64,000 nt of DNA, taken from NCBI GenBank assembly GCA_036346405.1, contig CM070548.1:62148877-62212876 (forward strand), written 5' to 3'. This stretch comes from Phyllostachys edulis. Taxonomy: Eukaryota > Streptophyta > Magnoliopsida > Poales > Poaceae. Shown one piece after another: positions 35,971 through 46,585 of the stretch. The notes beneath the pieces are model-generated. The model had not been told where the DNA came from. It made no database searches and saw only the letters and a list, made by a program, of their open reading frames with translations. A program made the translations under genes and the position numbers. The stretch's first letter is position 1. Every line of letters starts with the position of its first letter.

Positions 35971-36285
35971 TGTTAGAAATCGACAGACAAATTACAAAGT
36001 AGATCAAGAACATGGAGACACCGATTTTTACATGATAAACCCTTAAGGGAAAAAACCACGAGCGCACGACGGTGATCTTCACTATATCGAAAAAGTATTT
36101 ACAAAGCATAGGGATTTTAATGAGTCATCAACTCTTCCCGTGCGGCTTACAAGGGGTATATATGGTGGCATAAAACTGACTCGAGTCGAAAATGGAAACA
36201 AATCCGAAAAAGAAGACAAACCATCGACGCGACGCTCCGCGTCTCTAGACCTTGGCCTCTTTAGAATTCTGATCACATATCAACA
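35971..36285 (-). repeat. 5' LTR of the Copia element
   Basis: 315 bp between tgttagaaatcg (35971) and atatcaaca (36285). Confidence 0.85.
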
Positions 36286-36496
36286 ATTTCTAATAAATTT
36301 GCAGTTGTACTTGTGTTGAAGAAAAGAACATATCAAAAGCTTTCCCTCGTTCTCTAACTGGATATTCTAGCATCTCAGTTCTAGAAGCGTTGATGGAACA
36401 TGTTTGCTAGTTGATTGATGCAAGGCCTAGCTCAAGCAATTCTTTCTCTCTCTCCAAAGTTTTTTTCATACTTTCCGCGGTCGCTTAGACAAGTCA

Positions 36497-36770
36497 AGAA
36501 TTTTTTTAAAAAATAATATTAATTTAAAAGATAATTACAAAAATAAAATAGTCGATTTTTTTACAAAACTACACGCCTGTCGTCAATTGGAATGGTGACA
36601 AGCTCCTGTCGCCATTCCAATTGGCGACAGGTAGCCACTAGCGACAGGGAGCTCAACAGTACCCAGAGCTCCCTATCGCCAGTTGAATTGGCTATAGGTC
36701 CTGTCGCCAATTGAAATGGCGACATGGATCCTTAATTTTTTTAAATTTTAAAATTAGGAAAACCGTCATT
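36497..36770 (+). repeat. MULE-1 left TIR
   Basis: About 100 bp AT-rich, then (36575-36735) palindromes such as cctgtcgcca-ttccaa-ttggcgacagg, then ggatccttaattttttt. The mirrored order is found at 40190-40285 plus 42944-43205. Confidence 0.85.
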
Positions 36771-37101
36771 TTTAAATTCCTTTCCACTCCTTTTGTACTG
36801 AGTATTTTCGAGCACATATGTTGTCGACAAATCACACTGAGATTATATAACTTTCAGCACAACATCATAACATCTTTGTCGATAAATCAAAATTTTTACT
36901 GACTATTTTAGGGCACATTTTTTATTGACAAATCACAATGACATTACATAACATTCAACACATCATCGTAACATCTTTTGTCAATAAATCACAATAACAT
37001 TATATAACATTCAGTGCAACGTTGTCACATACTTTGTAGACAAATCACACTGATATTACATAACATTCAGCACAACGTCATAACACCTAGTTTTTTACAA
37101 A

Positions 37102-39830
37102 TCAAAGTGATATTACGAAGCATTGGGCACCACATATTTCAACTGGACGAACCTTTCCCGCGGTTGCGACCTCAACATCCACCATGTGGACCGCCTCGAG
37201 TGCGGCGGTCGGATGAGGTCCCCGCGGCAATGTCCGGACTGCCGATGTCTCCTTCATCCTGCGGATTTCTTGTAGGGTATTTCTTAAAGGTGTGCCCAGA
37301 CTCCCTGTAAATAAAGCACTTCTTCGTACGACGTCCGGCTTCTGCTTCGTGCATGTCGTTCCTAATGCACCGTACCTATCGTCGGGCAACCTTTTCCTTA
37401 AGCCTATCAATGTTCTTGGCCCAGATAAGTTGGTCCTAGGTCGGATGGCTGGTGAAACGGCCATCCACAGTGTAACCATACATCTCTGTACTCCAGGTTT
37501 GCATCACCTCCTCCTTGTTGAAATAGTCAGAGAGGTACTAGCCAGGATGCGGCACAACTGTCGAACATACGGCCATGACATGGGAGCAGGGCCTATGCAG
37601 AAGAAGGGGTTTGTTGTAAGTGCATACACAACTAGCGAGGCGTAGCGTGCACTCATGGATGATCCTCTCACGGTTCGTCCCGCAACGTCCTTTATCCCTG
37701 CACATTATCTCGAAGCGAAGCTCCCTTGTGCCCATCTTGAATGTCCGGTGCATCTCACCCTTCTTGCTCTTTTCCTCCATGTACTTGGTGATCATGGCGG
37801 AGTAGAATACTCTGTCATTTGCCATGGCAAGCGATGCGTCGTTGCTTCTATCAACAAAGTAATTTGTGGTACCGCGAGAATTGCCTCCATAATACCAACC
37901 AAAGGGAGACACCTTGCGTCGCGTATGACCCAGTTGTACATCTCGGCTAGATTGGTTGTCATGATACCATATCGAATACCATCCTTGTCATGTAGTAGCG
38001 ACCACTTCTCCTTAGGCTCGTGCTCAATCCAGTCCGAGAAGCATTTCACCTGCGCCCCTGTCTTCCTCGTCACACTAGGACCATCTGTGGGTAGCTGTGG
38101 CAATACTTCGGAGGCCTGGTCAGCGCTTGGGGTTGCCCTTTTCGCTGCCTCCCTTCTGTGCGTCTGGGTCTACTCATCCAGAATCTTCTAGAGTGTTTCA
38201 AACTTTCGCTACTAGTTCTGGTTGCACAGCCGCTTGAACAAGTTCATCAAGTCCTTGTTGCGGAACTGCTTATAGAAGTTTGCATACAAGTGCCTCATGC
38301 ACCACCTACTTTGCAGATCCGCCCATGGAAGTGGTTCATTCTCTCCTTGTTGTAGTTGAGTTATTGCACCCAGTAGGCCCACATGCCGATCATGTATGAT
38401 GCATACGTTAGGACGACCTTGTACAACAGAAGTCCTCTAATTCCTCAGGAACCACAACCAGCTGTCCGTGTTCTCGCTTTCAACAAAAGCAAATGCTACG
38501 GGAAGAACTTGATTGTTCCCGCCCATCGCTATTGCAGTTAGTATCTGGCCCTTGTATTTTCCAATCAGGAATGTGACATCTACGCACAAGATTGGACGAC
38601 AATGCCAAAATGCATTGATGCATGGATGAAAGGCGAAGAATGCTTGCTTTAGTACCCTTTTATTGGCCCACTTTGGATACGTGGAATCTTGAATGTGGAC
38701 ATGAGTGCTAGGATTCCTGCATTGTATGACTCGAAGAGGCCTGGGGAGATTGTGGTAGGAGTCCTCGAACATACCAAACCTTGATTCCAATGTCTTCTGT
38801 TTTGCCCTCCATGCCTTGGCATAGCTGACCGTGTATTAGAACCTTGTCTCAATCGCCTGAATGATGGATTGTGGCTCAAAATCTAGATTATCCAGGATCT
38901 CACCGTACATGTGGTTGGTGATGAAGCCTAATGACAGGTTCCTGTGGGACTACAGACTCGGTGTCAACACATGTGTGAGGGACCACTATAGGGCATTTCC
39001 AGTAGGTGTCCCACTTAGACTGAAATACGTGCACTCGCCAAGAGCATCTCTCTATGTTGCACTTCACGTCGTAGCATCTTGGGTTAGACTTAACGACTAT
39101 AAATGTTCGCCGCACCGACAAGGCCAAAAATTTGACCGCCTCCTGCACGACCTCCTTACATTTGTACATAGCTCCTTGCCTAATCTCGCTCTGATCGTAC
39201 CCCCACAGCACACAGAGCCTTCGTTAACAACAAGGTTATCGAACTGGTTTCACTCGGATGGAACCGCCTGCTGGGACACGTCATCCTCGTCGTCGAATCC
39301 TTCATCTTCTAACAATGCCATGTAGTCCCAGTCTTCGAGATCCATCCTTTCTACTAGGGCTTCCAGCTCCTCACCCTCGTCAGCAAGCACAATGCTCATC
39401 TGACTGAAGGAGTTCCTTCCGCAGGGTCTTCATCGATAGCATCAGCAACTCCAGGGGTTTCGGCCATTGTGTGCGCCGCGCTGTGGCTGGAGTCCCTGAC
39501 TTCTTCTTTAGCATCACCACCCCTTCTTGTTCAACCGCTGATGCAGGAGTAGGCCTGGCATAAGCCTGGGCCAGAAGGACCAAATCCCACCCTTCCTCAC
39601 TCGCCATGCGTACATATGACTGCCATGACCTTATTTCCTTGAGCTGCACTAACTCCCAATATGTGCGCTGTGTTGCTTGGGGGGCAAGACAACTCAATCT
39701 CAGATCATACACAACATGGTCCAAATTGAATGAGTAAAACAACCACCCATCATAGTGCTCCATGTATGCTGCTATGGTCTTGGCAGGGGCATGGTCGCCG
39801 AATGGAAATAACACAAATCAATCCCCTCGG
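37102..39830 (-). pseudogene. MULE-1 MURA-like transposase
   Basis: Reading leftwards: a short N-terminal domain (39814-39380; YDGWLFYSFNLDHVVYDLRL), an acidic linker (DLEDWDYMALLEDEGFDDED), then the Mutator DNA-binding zinc domain (39211-38900; YDVKCNIERCSWRVHVFQSK with CPIVVPHTC). Next is the DDE domain (38790-38437; ILCVDVTFLIGKYKGQILTA, VLPVAFAFVESENTDSWLWF). The linker FSDWIEHEPKEKWSLLHDKD and IMTTNLAEMYNWVIRDARCL follow (38050-37890). Last come the SWIM finger CVCTYNKPLLLHRPCSH (about 37600) and a degraded CCHC knuckle (GHTFKKYPT, 37240). It needs several frame changes and has stops (for example where the linker meets the zinc domain), so it is inactive unless introns explain some breaks. 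The domain order is complete for an autonomous Mutator transposase. Confidence 0.85.
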
Positions 39831-41034
39831 GACCCTCAAGAATAGTCCCCTGACCGTAGTAAATTTTAAAGTTGGTGGCGTTTGACATATTTGACGTACT
39901 GCATCGTAAACAAGATTTTCACAATTAACCACATATCTAAAACTAGACTGCCCATTGAAAAGGATTATGTACAACATACTACACTACGTAACCGTACATC
40001 CAAAACTATGTAATCCATCCGGTTAAAAAAATTACCTGAAAGGTAGGCGACCGGACGAACAACGTGTCGCTAGCTTTTCTCCTCTCCTCTCCCTTCCCTC
40101 CTCTTTTTTTTTTTTCTTGAATAAAAGTGACTTTTCTCCGAATTTTAGGGTTTCGAGGGTCTTTTATAATGGAGATTGTGTCGCCATTTAGAATGGCGAC
40201 AGAGGCTTGCGGGTTCCCCATCGTCATTTGAAATGATGATTTTTAAAAATTTTAAATTAAAAAAATTAAGGATCCCTGTCACCATGAATTTTTATTATTA
40301 TTTAATCATTTTTTAATTATATTTTAAAGTTAACCCCTCGCCAACTTTATTTCCAAATCTGACCATTTTGGTCACGTCACCTCCCGTGGCGTGACCAAAT
40401 CAAATTGTCACGCCACCAGTGGCGACGTGGCCAAAGGTGCCACGCAAGCCCTTAGCTGTGCGCCGTGCCAGCGTGGAGGGCTTACGTGGCACCTGTCATG
40501 CCCTTTTTTTTGCGTGACAGAGCCCGATTGTCACGCCTTCTTGCTTGGCGTGACAGATTGCAATTGTCACGCCATTTATCACGGCGTGACAGGGGCTATT
40601 TCAATTTGTTACGCTATTTATCACGACGTGATAGGGGCTATTCCAGTATGTTTGGATTCCATTTGGATTTATAGATTTGTAGCCAACAAGTACTTCGTTT
40701 TGAAATATCAAAAACAATTGAAGATACGGTGATACATAACACCATGTACATATAACATTTAACAATTCACAACTTGAAAATAGAGACCTCTCTACGTAAC
40801 CAAATATAACACCATCCTTTTTAGCGAGAGTAAATAGATATATGGACTGTAATCTTTTGTGCTTTGAAAACCTTAGACACTTTACAATATTTTCAGGGCG
40901 TGTCCCAGAAGTGATACATAATGCATCCTGGGAAAAAATGAGTAATATGTGGATTGTGTGGTACAACATGAGGCACAATTATGCACATATGCTAGACAGT
41001 ACCGCTGATGAAAGATGCGTAGACATCCTAGTGG

Positions 41035-41365
41035 AATGATAGGTGGTGCGTAGACATCCTACTGGAATCATAGGTTTGTGGTCGTAGACCAAACCGTAAA
41101 CTTCCGGAACTCGTTTTTGTCATGTTGTTGGATGCCTTACTACGCGAAGAATTGAAAGCGAAAAACGAGATTTAAAGTTGCGAATTAAAATAGACTTCAT
41201 AACAAAGCTTGGAATAACATGGCGCACAGGGTTTGGTTACATGCATAAGAAACAACATCATGCACGATGTAATAAACCGAAGTTCTCCTACGATACATAT
41301 GCGCCTTTTTTGAATGGAAATAAATTAGACCTTCCGGGAACTAGTATGGAAAGGTGCCTTGTACT
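41035..41365. repeat. Shared module, copy in MULE-B
   Basis: About 330 bp aligned with 43976-44290 in MULE-D: aggtggtg, gaactcgttttt, ctacgcgaagaattgaa, aacaacatcatgcacgatg, tttgaatggaaataaatt, ggactagta. It lies just downstream of the minus-strand cargo gene in both elements. Confidence 0.8.
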
Positions 41366-41462
41366 ACCCACATAGAGTGTTCTCGGTGGGCGCCTCGGGC
41401 GTGGTCGGTCGTCGTAGTGGCACGCACATATGCAGCTAGGGTTGGCGTAGCAGCATGTGGGA

Positions 41463-42019
41463 TCATAGGAACTTCCTATGTTCACGACCTCCTCGTTGCC
41501 CCTCTCGCGTTGCATCTGTTGGCGAGGTCATCATTTTGCTCCTTAATATCGTCAATTGCGCCTCCAAATCAAATATTCGGTTCCACAATATATCCACGTG
41601 CCTCCTAACATGTTGTTCATGGGGAGGATCGATCCAGCGGGTAAAGTTGCATTTCGCCATCTGCTGCAAGGGACGGTTAGTATAGAGGATGTATTAGCAG
41701 TAACATGAACAAAACTATTTACCCCAGAGTATGGGCATCGGAAGAAACGCCGTCCGCCATCGAAAGGGCCATCTATGACCTGCACGATAGCGTCCTTCCT
41801 GTGTCCGCATTTTGGCCACTTAGGTTAGGCATGCTTGTTCGGCACCAACCGGTAGTTAGGGCCAAAGTTCTCCCTCCTTTCCAGGAGAAGGTCTTGCTTC
41901 GGCGACCGGTTGGATTGGTCCTCGGTGTATACGCCATGGTATGTTAGTGTATGACGGAGAAGGTTCTTCTTCTTACGGTTGGAAAGATCGAGTGGTCCTT
42001 CCGGGCGTGGGGTGCACAT
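41463..42019 (-). pseudogene. GRF-type zinc-finger protein carried by MULE-B
   Basis: Reading leftwards from 42019 (M): a basic N-terminal stretch, then WPKCGHRKDAIVQVIDGPFD followed by GGRRFFRCPYS (about 41820-41730), the pattern of GRF zinc fingers (C..C.H ... GRRFF.C). A GT-AG intron (about 41725-41670) joins to QMAKCNFTRWIDPPHEQHVR, then RNRIFDLEAQL-type coiled coil and a stop at 41463. A stop lies between the N-terminal stretch and the finger. Genes of this pattern are common cargo in grass MULEs. Function unknown; GRF fingers elsewhere bind single-stranded nucleic acid. Confidence 0.6.
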
Positions 42020-43269
42020 TTATAGCCCATGGGGGAGGCGGAGACTGACGACGGGTAATGTGTTAGGTTGTAGATGACAAGACTGATGGGGTTTTATCGC
42101 TTCGTGAAGATAAGACCAAGCAGGCGACTTTATGATGACAACACCAAAAGAGACGACCTTAGCGGTGACAAGACCGACGGAAGCGACTTTGGTGCGATGA
42201 CAAGACCACACGGTGCAGCATTGCAGTGACAATGCCAAAGGAGACAACCTTGCGCAGTAACAAGACAAGACAGGACAGCACTCACATTAACTAACATAAT
42301 TGTTGAACATAATATACCCTAGAACAAAGCACTCATATTATACACTCATTCAAGCACACATGTATACCTCGATCTAGGAGAAGCCATGGGAAGGACAGGG
42401 GCCTTGAGGGAGGGCGGCGGTGGCACGGGCGTCTTTGGAGCAGAGCCGGCAGAGGATACACGTTGGAGGAGAGCCAATGGCGGGGCAAGAAGCGGCGTGG
42501 GGAGGAGGCGTGGCAGACAAAGAGCGGCGTGGGAAGGAGAGGCCCGGGGCGGGGTGTCATGGAGGGGAGGGTGGCGGCGGGATCGAACCAGGAAGCACTA
42601 GCGGCGGGACAAACCGATGGAGTTGGGGAATCTGGGAGAAATGAAGAGGTGTCTGGGTCCAGGCTTAAGTGGCCCTTGTCACACCACAGTGGCGTGACAA
42701 TGGCCCTTGTCATGCCACTGGTGGCGTGACTATTGCCACGCAAGCTCTACGCGGGCATGGCGCGCGACCGAGGGCTTGCGTGGCAGCTTTGGTCACGCCA
42801 CCTCTCGTGGCGTGACGGTGTTGTTTTGTCATGCCACGGTGGTGGCGTGACCAAAGGGGTCAGAATTGGAAATAAAGTTTGCGAGGGATTAACTTTAAAA
42901 TATTAATAAAAAAGAATTAAATAATAAAAAATTCTGTCACCATTTAAATTAGCAACAGGGACCTGTCGCCATTTCAACTGGCGATAGGGAGCTCTGGGTA
43001 CTGTTGAGCTCTCTATCGCCAGTGGCTAGGCTCCTGTCGCCAATTGGTATGTCGACAGGAGCTGGTCGCCATTCCAATTAGCGATAGGAGACAATAGCAT
43101 GTAGCCATTCCAATTTGCAATAGGCGCCTAGTTTTGTAAAAAAAAATCAACTATTTATTTTTGTAATTATCATTTAAATTAATATTATTTTTTTTTAAAA
43201 AAATTGACAAGTCAACGAGTGCTGGTGAAGAAGAAAAAAGCATGTAAAGTACTAGAGTAAATTACATAA

Positions 43270-43560
43270 TATCAGGTATTGTGGCACAAGCAACAGAACA
43301 TCCAGAAATTTTGGCATTTACGCCCTTTGCTCTCTTTTTCTGCAAAACTAGCCCCTTCCACCATAATTTGCACATCTAGCCCCCCACTGTGCACACCTTT
43401 GGCCCCGTGGCAGGCACCCCACGACCCGACCAGCAGAGTAGGCCACACCTTTGTGCGGGAGGGGCAGGTGACCTGCCCCATATGGAGGGGCGCGACAAGA
43501 AGAGGAGAGAGAAAATAGGAGAGAGGAATAAAAGAGAAAAATTCCGGAAAAATTTCAAAA
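43270..43560 (+). repeat. MULE-D left TIR
   Basis: Inverted match to 62650-62960. It carries ctagcccc / ggggc stretches and an A/G-rich inner end. Confidence 0.75.
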
Positions 43561-43975
43561 AAAAAATCCAAAATTTCAAGAAAATTACATAAAAATCCTT
43601 GGAACATGAATAGATTTAATAAAATATTTTTGAGTTTAATTGAAGTTTATTTTATTCATTTAAAATGTTTTTCATTTTTTAGAATTTTGCAATTAAGCTT
43701 TAATTAATCTAATAAAATTGAAATTGTTTATTTTATTTTTTTGTACTTATTCACCTTCGCATGCGTCATTGCATTTGGATTGCTAAATCAAATTATGAAT
43801 CGAGCTCATGGTTGAATTTAACTTGTACTTGATTTATGGAGTTTAAATTATGGAACTTCGATTCTCGATTAAACCTTCCGATTCAAATTAATTTCCTTTG
43901 ATTGTAACTCATGTTTTGCTTGTAAAGAGACCAGATTTGAAATTGAATTTAATCAGATCATAAAAACCTATTACA

Positions 43976-44290
43976 ATGATAGGTGGTGCTCGTTGTCACT
44001 TTGGGGTCGTAGACCATTTCGGGCCTACTTCCAGAACTCGTTTTTTTAATGTTGTTGGACGTCTTGCTACGCGAAGAATTGAATACGAAAAGACGACGAG
44101 ATTTGCAGTTACGAATTAAAATAGATTTTATAATAAAGCTGGGAATTACACGACGCCACAGGGTTTGGTTACGTGTGAAAGAAACAACATCATGCACGAT
44201 GCAACAAACCGAAGTACTCCTAGATACATGTGCGCCTTTTTGGAATGGAAATAAATTCGACCTTCGGGGGACTAGTACGGAATGGCCCAA
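43976..44290. repeat. Shared module, copy in MULE-D
   Basis: Aligned with 41035-41365 in MULE-B (see there). Lies 3' of the minus-strand coiled-coil gene. Confidence 0.8.
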
Positions 44291-44299
44291 CTTACTGCA

Positions 44300-45075
44300 T
44301 GGACCGAGGCCATTTGCCCTTCCTTGCGAGCTCGTCGTTGTACTCCTTGTCGGCCTCCTTGGCCTTGGCCGCCATTTTTCACTTTTTCTCGCGCTCCCTC
44401 TCACGAGCTCGCACTCTCTGCGCCTACATGCCTCGAGATGAGCTTTCATCTCCCGACAGATAAGCTCGTTTTTCTCTTCGTTGTGGCGCTCCTCCTCCCA
44501 GATCTCGCGGGCCTTTTTGGCATCCCACACCTCGTAGTCGATTTGCCACTGGTCGTGTGGGTGGATCTCTTGGTCGATCCACTTGCGGTAGCCACATAAT
44601 GGATTCGGGGACTAAGGGTAGACGAGACAGGTTGTTAGTGCGTACTTTGAAAGAGAAATGGTAGGGGAACATAGTGTAACTGGTCCTTACTAGCTGCCGA
44701 TAGCTTCTCGTGTCCCAACGACGGTCGGGATAGTCACAAGTGTAGTTCTCACAACCCCAGTAACGCATGCCCAGGCTGAGCCGCTACTTAGACTTGAAGA
44801 ATTTGCATGTGTCCCTGCACCAACAGAGGGGCGGTGTCTCCTCCTGGGGCAGATCTTGCGGCGAACGCTCGGTGGGAATGTTCTGGTAGGGATTGCTACT
44901 ACGGGAGGCATCATTGTAGGGAGGTGCCCTCCTGGCATGCTCCGCTTGTTTGTCTGGGCCGTAGTAGCCCTTGCTTGTTCGTCTCGGGACACAGCAGCCC
45001 TTGCTTGTTCATGGATCTCGTCTCATTGCTTCTTCATCTTGTCCCATCACTTGTCCATCCCGACGTGGTGAAGCA
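44300..45075 (-). pseudogene. Charged coiled-coil protein carried by MULE-D, broken
   Basis: Reading leftwards: a MDK.WDKMKKQ.DEIHEQARAA segment (45060-45000), where the two dots are TGA codons at 45047-45049 and 45023-45025, probably former Trp. Then a Pro/Arg-rich stretch, CENYTCDYPDRRWDTRSYRQ (about 44750), and after a probable intron KWIDQEIHPHDQWQIDYEVW, DAKKAREIWEEERHNEEKNE and CREMKAHLEACRRRECELVR (44580-44400). I recognise this pattern from grass transposon-associated genes of unknown function. It is highly charged and probably coiled-coil. Frame changes and stops make it inactive. Confidence 0.55.
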
Positions 45076-45184
45076 AGCTCTGGTGTAGTGTTGGGTTTGG
45101 GTGTGTAGTGTTCTCTTCCAGATTTCTTCCACATCCTTTTATAAGCCACAGGGTTGGCATGGTGTGGTTAAATTCATGTGAGTA

Positions 45185-45495
45185 GCCTGCGAGACAGAGT
45201 GTTGTGTTGTCTTTCTGAAAAGCTGCTGGCGAGGCAGAGTGTTGTCACGTTTTACTTTGCAGAGAGTGGTTACGTTCTACTTTGCACAGTCCTGTCTTTT
45301 TGGTCTGAAAAGCTGAGGATGTACAGTGTTGTCATGTCGATCTGAAAAGCTGGCCGAGCAGAGTGTTGTCATGTCTTACTTTGCAAAGAGTGGTCACGTC
45401 CTACTCTGCATAGTCCTATCTTTTTGGTCTAAAAAGCTGTGGAGGTAGAGTGTTGTCATGTCGATCTGAAAAGCTGGTGAGACAGAGTGTTGTCA
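45185..45495 (+). repeat. Tandem repeats of about 120 bp in MULE-D
   Basis: Two and a half irregular units containing gagtgttgtcatgtcgatct, gaaaagctg and ttactttgcaaagagtggtc. A related motif recurs on the other side of the element at 59150-59320. Confidence 0.65.
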
Positions 45496-45505
45496 CTTAC
45501 CTTGG

Positions 45506-45565
45506 TACATGTCGGAGTACTACAACATACGTCACATGTATGATACTTGGAACAGGGAGTTCACG
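45506..45565 (+). pseudogene. Displaced fragment of MULE transposase
   Basis: Encodes MSEYYNIRHMYDTWNREF, nearly identical to MSEYYDIRHQYDTWNGDF at 58640-58693, the segment behind the SWIM finger of the MULE-D transposase. A duplicated fragment inside the same element, without the rest of the domain. Confidence 0.7.
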
Positions 45566-46068
45566 TGCTCATGCATGCGTGCTTGCCGAAAGGTTTTTTT
45601 GTCTTCTTCTCGGTTTTGTTTTTTCTCTCCTTTACGTCGCGTCTCGTTGAGTCACTCACTGTCTGCTAGGATGAATCTTGGAGCAACGTAGCATCACGTT
45701 GCCAAGCAAAGCCATCTTGTTAGTGCGCAAAGCTACTTCGTTGGGTCACGTCGCGCGCAAAGTTTCGACGTTGTTTACTATATCTTCAAGTATCTACAGT
45801 AAGTCGTACTGACCATTATCTGTCTTCCATTATCTGCAGGTCTAACCCTGACACGTACATAGTTAAGTGCGTGGTTAGCTCTTGCCCGGGCAAAGTCCGT
45901 GCGTAGAGATTCCCTGTGGAGAGAACGGACTTTCGCATAACTGTCGTGACAGATCACACATGTGAGCTTGAGGAGCCGTTGCAAATGCATAGGAATGTGA
46001 CCTCGGGCTAATCGCAATCGTCATAAGCCATGTAGTTGTCATCGATGTAACCATTTCGCCGAAGGTTC

Positions 46069-46585
46069 TAATGGCTGACGTAGCGAATACAATAGGGTAT
46101 GTTATTAGCTACAGTAAGGTCCGGCGGACGAAGCAGAAGGTGTTCGAAGGGTTGTAAGATACCTACAAGGAGGCATACAACCTAGTCCCCAGAATACTGA
46201 AGCACATTGTGGATGCTAATCCGGGGACATGCATCAACAGGATGGAGAGGCCCCACCCGTCGAACATCCCACATTCCCTAATCCTTGATTGAGTCTTCTA
46301 GGCATTTGGCGGCGATCGAGGCTTCTCCCCCTTCTTGTCCCGTCGACTATGGGCGGTACATTCCTTCTTGAGGAAGTACAAGGGCACCATTCTCATTGCT
46401 ATTACCGCTGATGGCAACGACACGGTACTTCCGATTGCCTCATAATTATGGAGAATTAGAACAGTAACAGTTGGCTGTGGTTCCTAGCCGACATAAAGCA
46501 ACATGTTGTAAGGGACTGGATGAATGTGTGCATCATCACTGAACGTCATGCCGAGTTGTTGTCATGGCGCACACCATGCGACATG
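46069..46585 (+). pseudogene. MULE-D transposase, 5' part (interrupted)
   Basis: Reads MADVANTIGYVISYSKVRRT, then VFEGL-stop-DTYKEAYNLVPRIL, then in shifted frame RKYKGTILIAITADGNDTVL followed by PIAS: the middle of a MULE DDE domain. Further weakly matching sequence runs to 46585 where the Sirevirus-like element enters. Four or more in-frame stops are present. Continues at 57901. Confidence 0.7.

Larger units (their letters stand above)
22868..36285 (-). mobile_element. Tork/Tnt1-like Copia retrotransposon, with nested insertions
   Basis: LTRs are 35971-36285 (5') and 22868-23240 (3'), with ends TGTTGATATG ... TTCTAACA on the minus strand. Flanks ctttc (22863-22867) and atttc (36286-36290) give a TSD with one mismatch. 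The primer site tggtatcagagcc sits at 35957-35968 and a purine tract aaggtggagat lies before the 3' LTR. Order on the minus strand is gag, protease, integrase, RT, RNase H, hence Copia. The polyprotein is broken by frameshifts and by an 8.7-kb solo LTR at 24940-33664. Without nested DNA the element is about 4.7 kb. It starts about 480 bp downstream of the invertase stop. Confidence 0.88.
40286..42933. mobile_element. MULE-B, nested in the right TIR of MULE-1
   Basis: Flanked by ctgtcaccat on both sides (40276-40285 and 42934-42943), a 10-bp repeat that includes a 9-bp TSD. TIRs start gaatttttattattatttaa and, reverse-complemented, gaattttttattatttaatt. They run about 300 bp, through ttttaaagttaa and ctttatttccaa to arrays of gtcacgcca / tggcgtgac. 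The interior holds a broken minus-strand GRF zinc-finger gene and no transposase. Confidence 0.9.
36497..43205. mobile_element. MULE-1: Mutator-like element with MURA transposase
   Basis: Perfect 9-bp TSD gacaagtca (36488-36496 and 43206-43214). Ends are agaatttttttaaaaaataa and, reverse-complemented at the right, aatttttttaaaaaaaaata. The left TIR covers 36497-about 36770. The right TIR is split: 40190-40285 and 42934-43205, because MULE-B jumped into it. The TIRs carry repeated ctgtcgcca / tggcgacag palindromes. It encodes a minus-strand transposase. 6.7 kb with the nested MULE, about 4.1 kb without. Confidence 0.9.

Noticed and set aside
45185..45495. CRISPR-like spacing of repeats
   Set aside because: Units are irregular, spacers are themselves repeated and the genome is a plant; they are degenerate tandem repeats inside a MULE.
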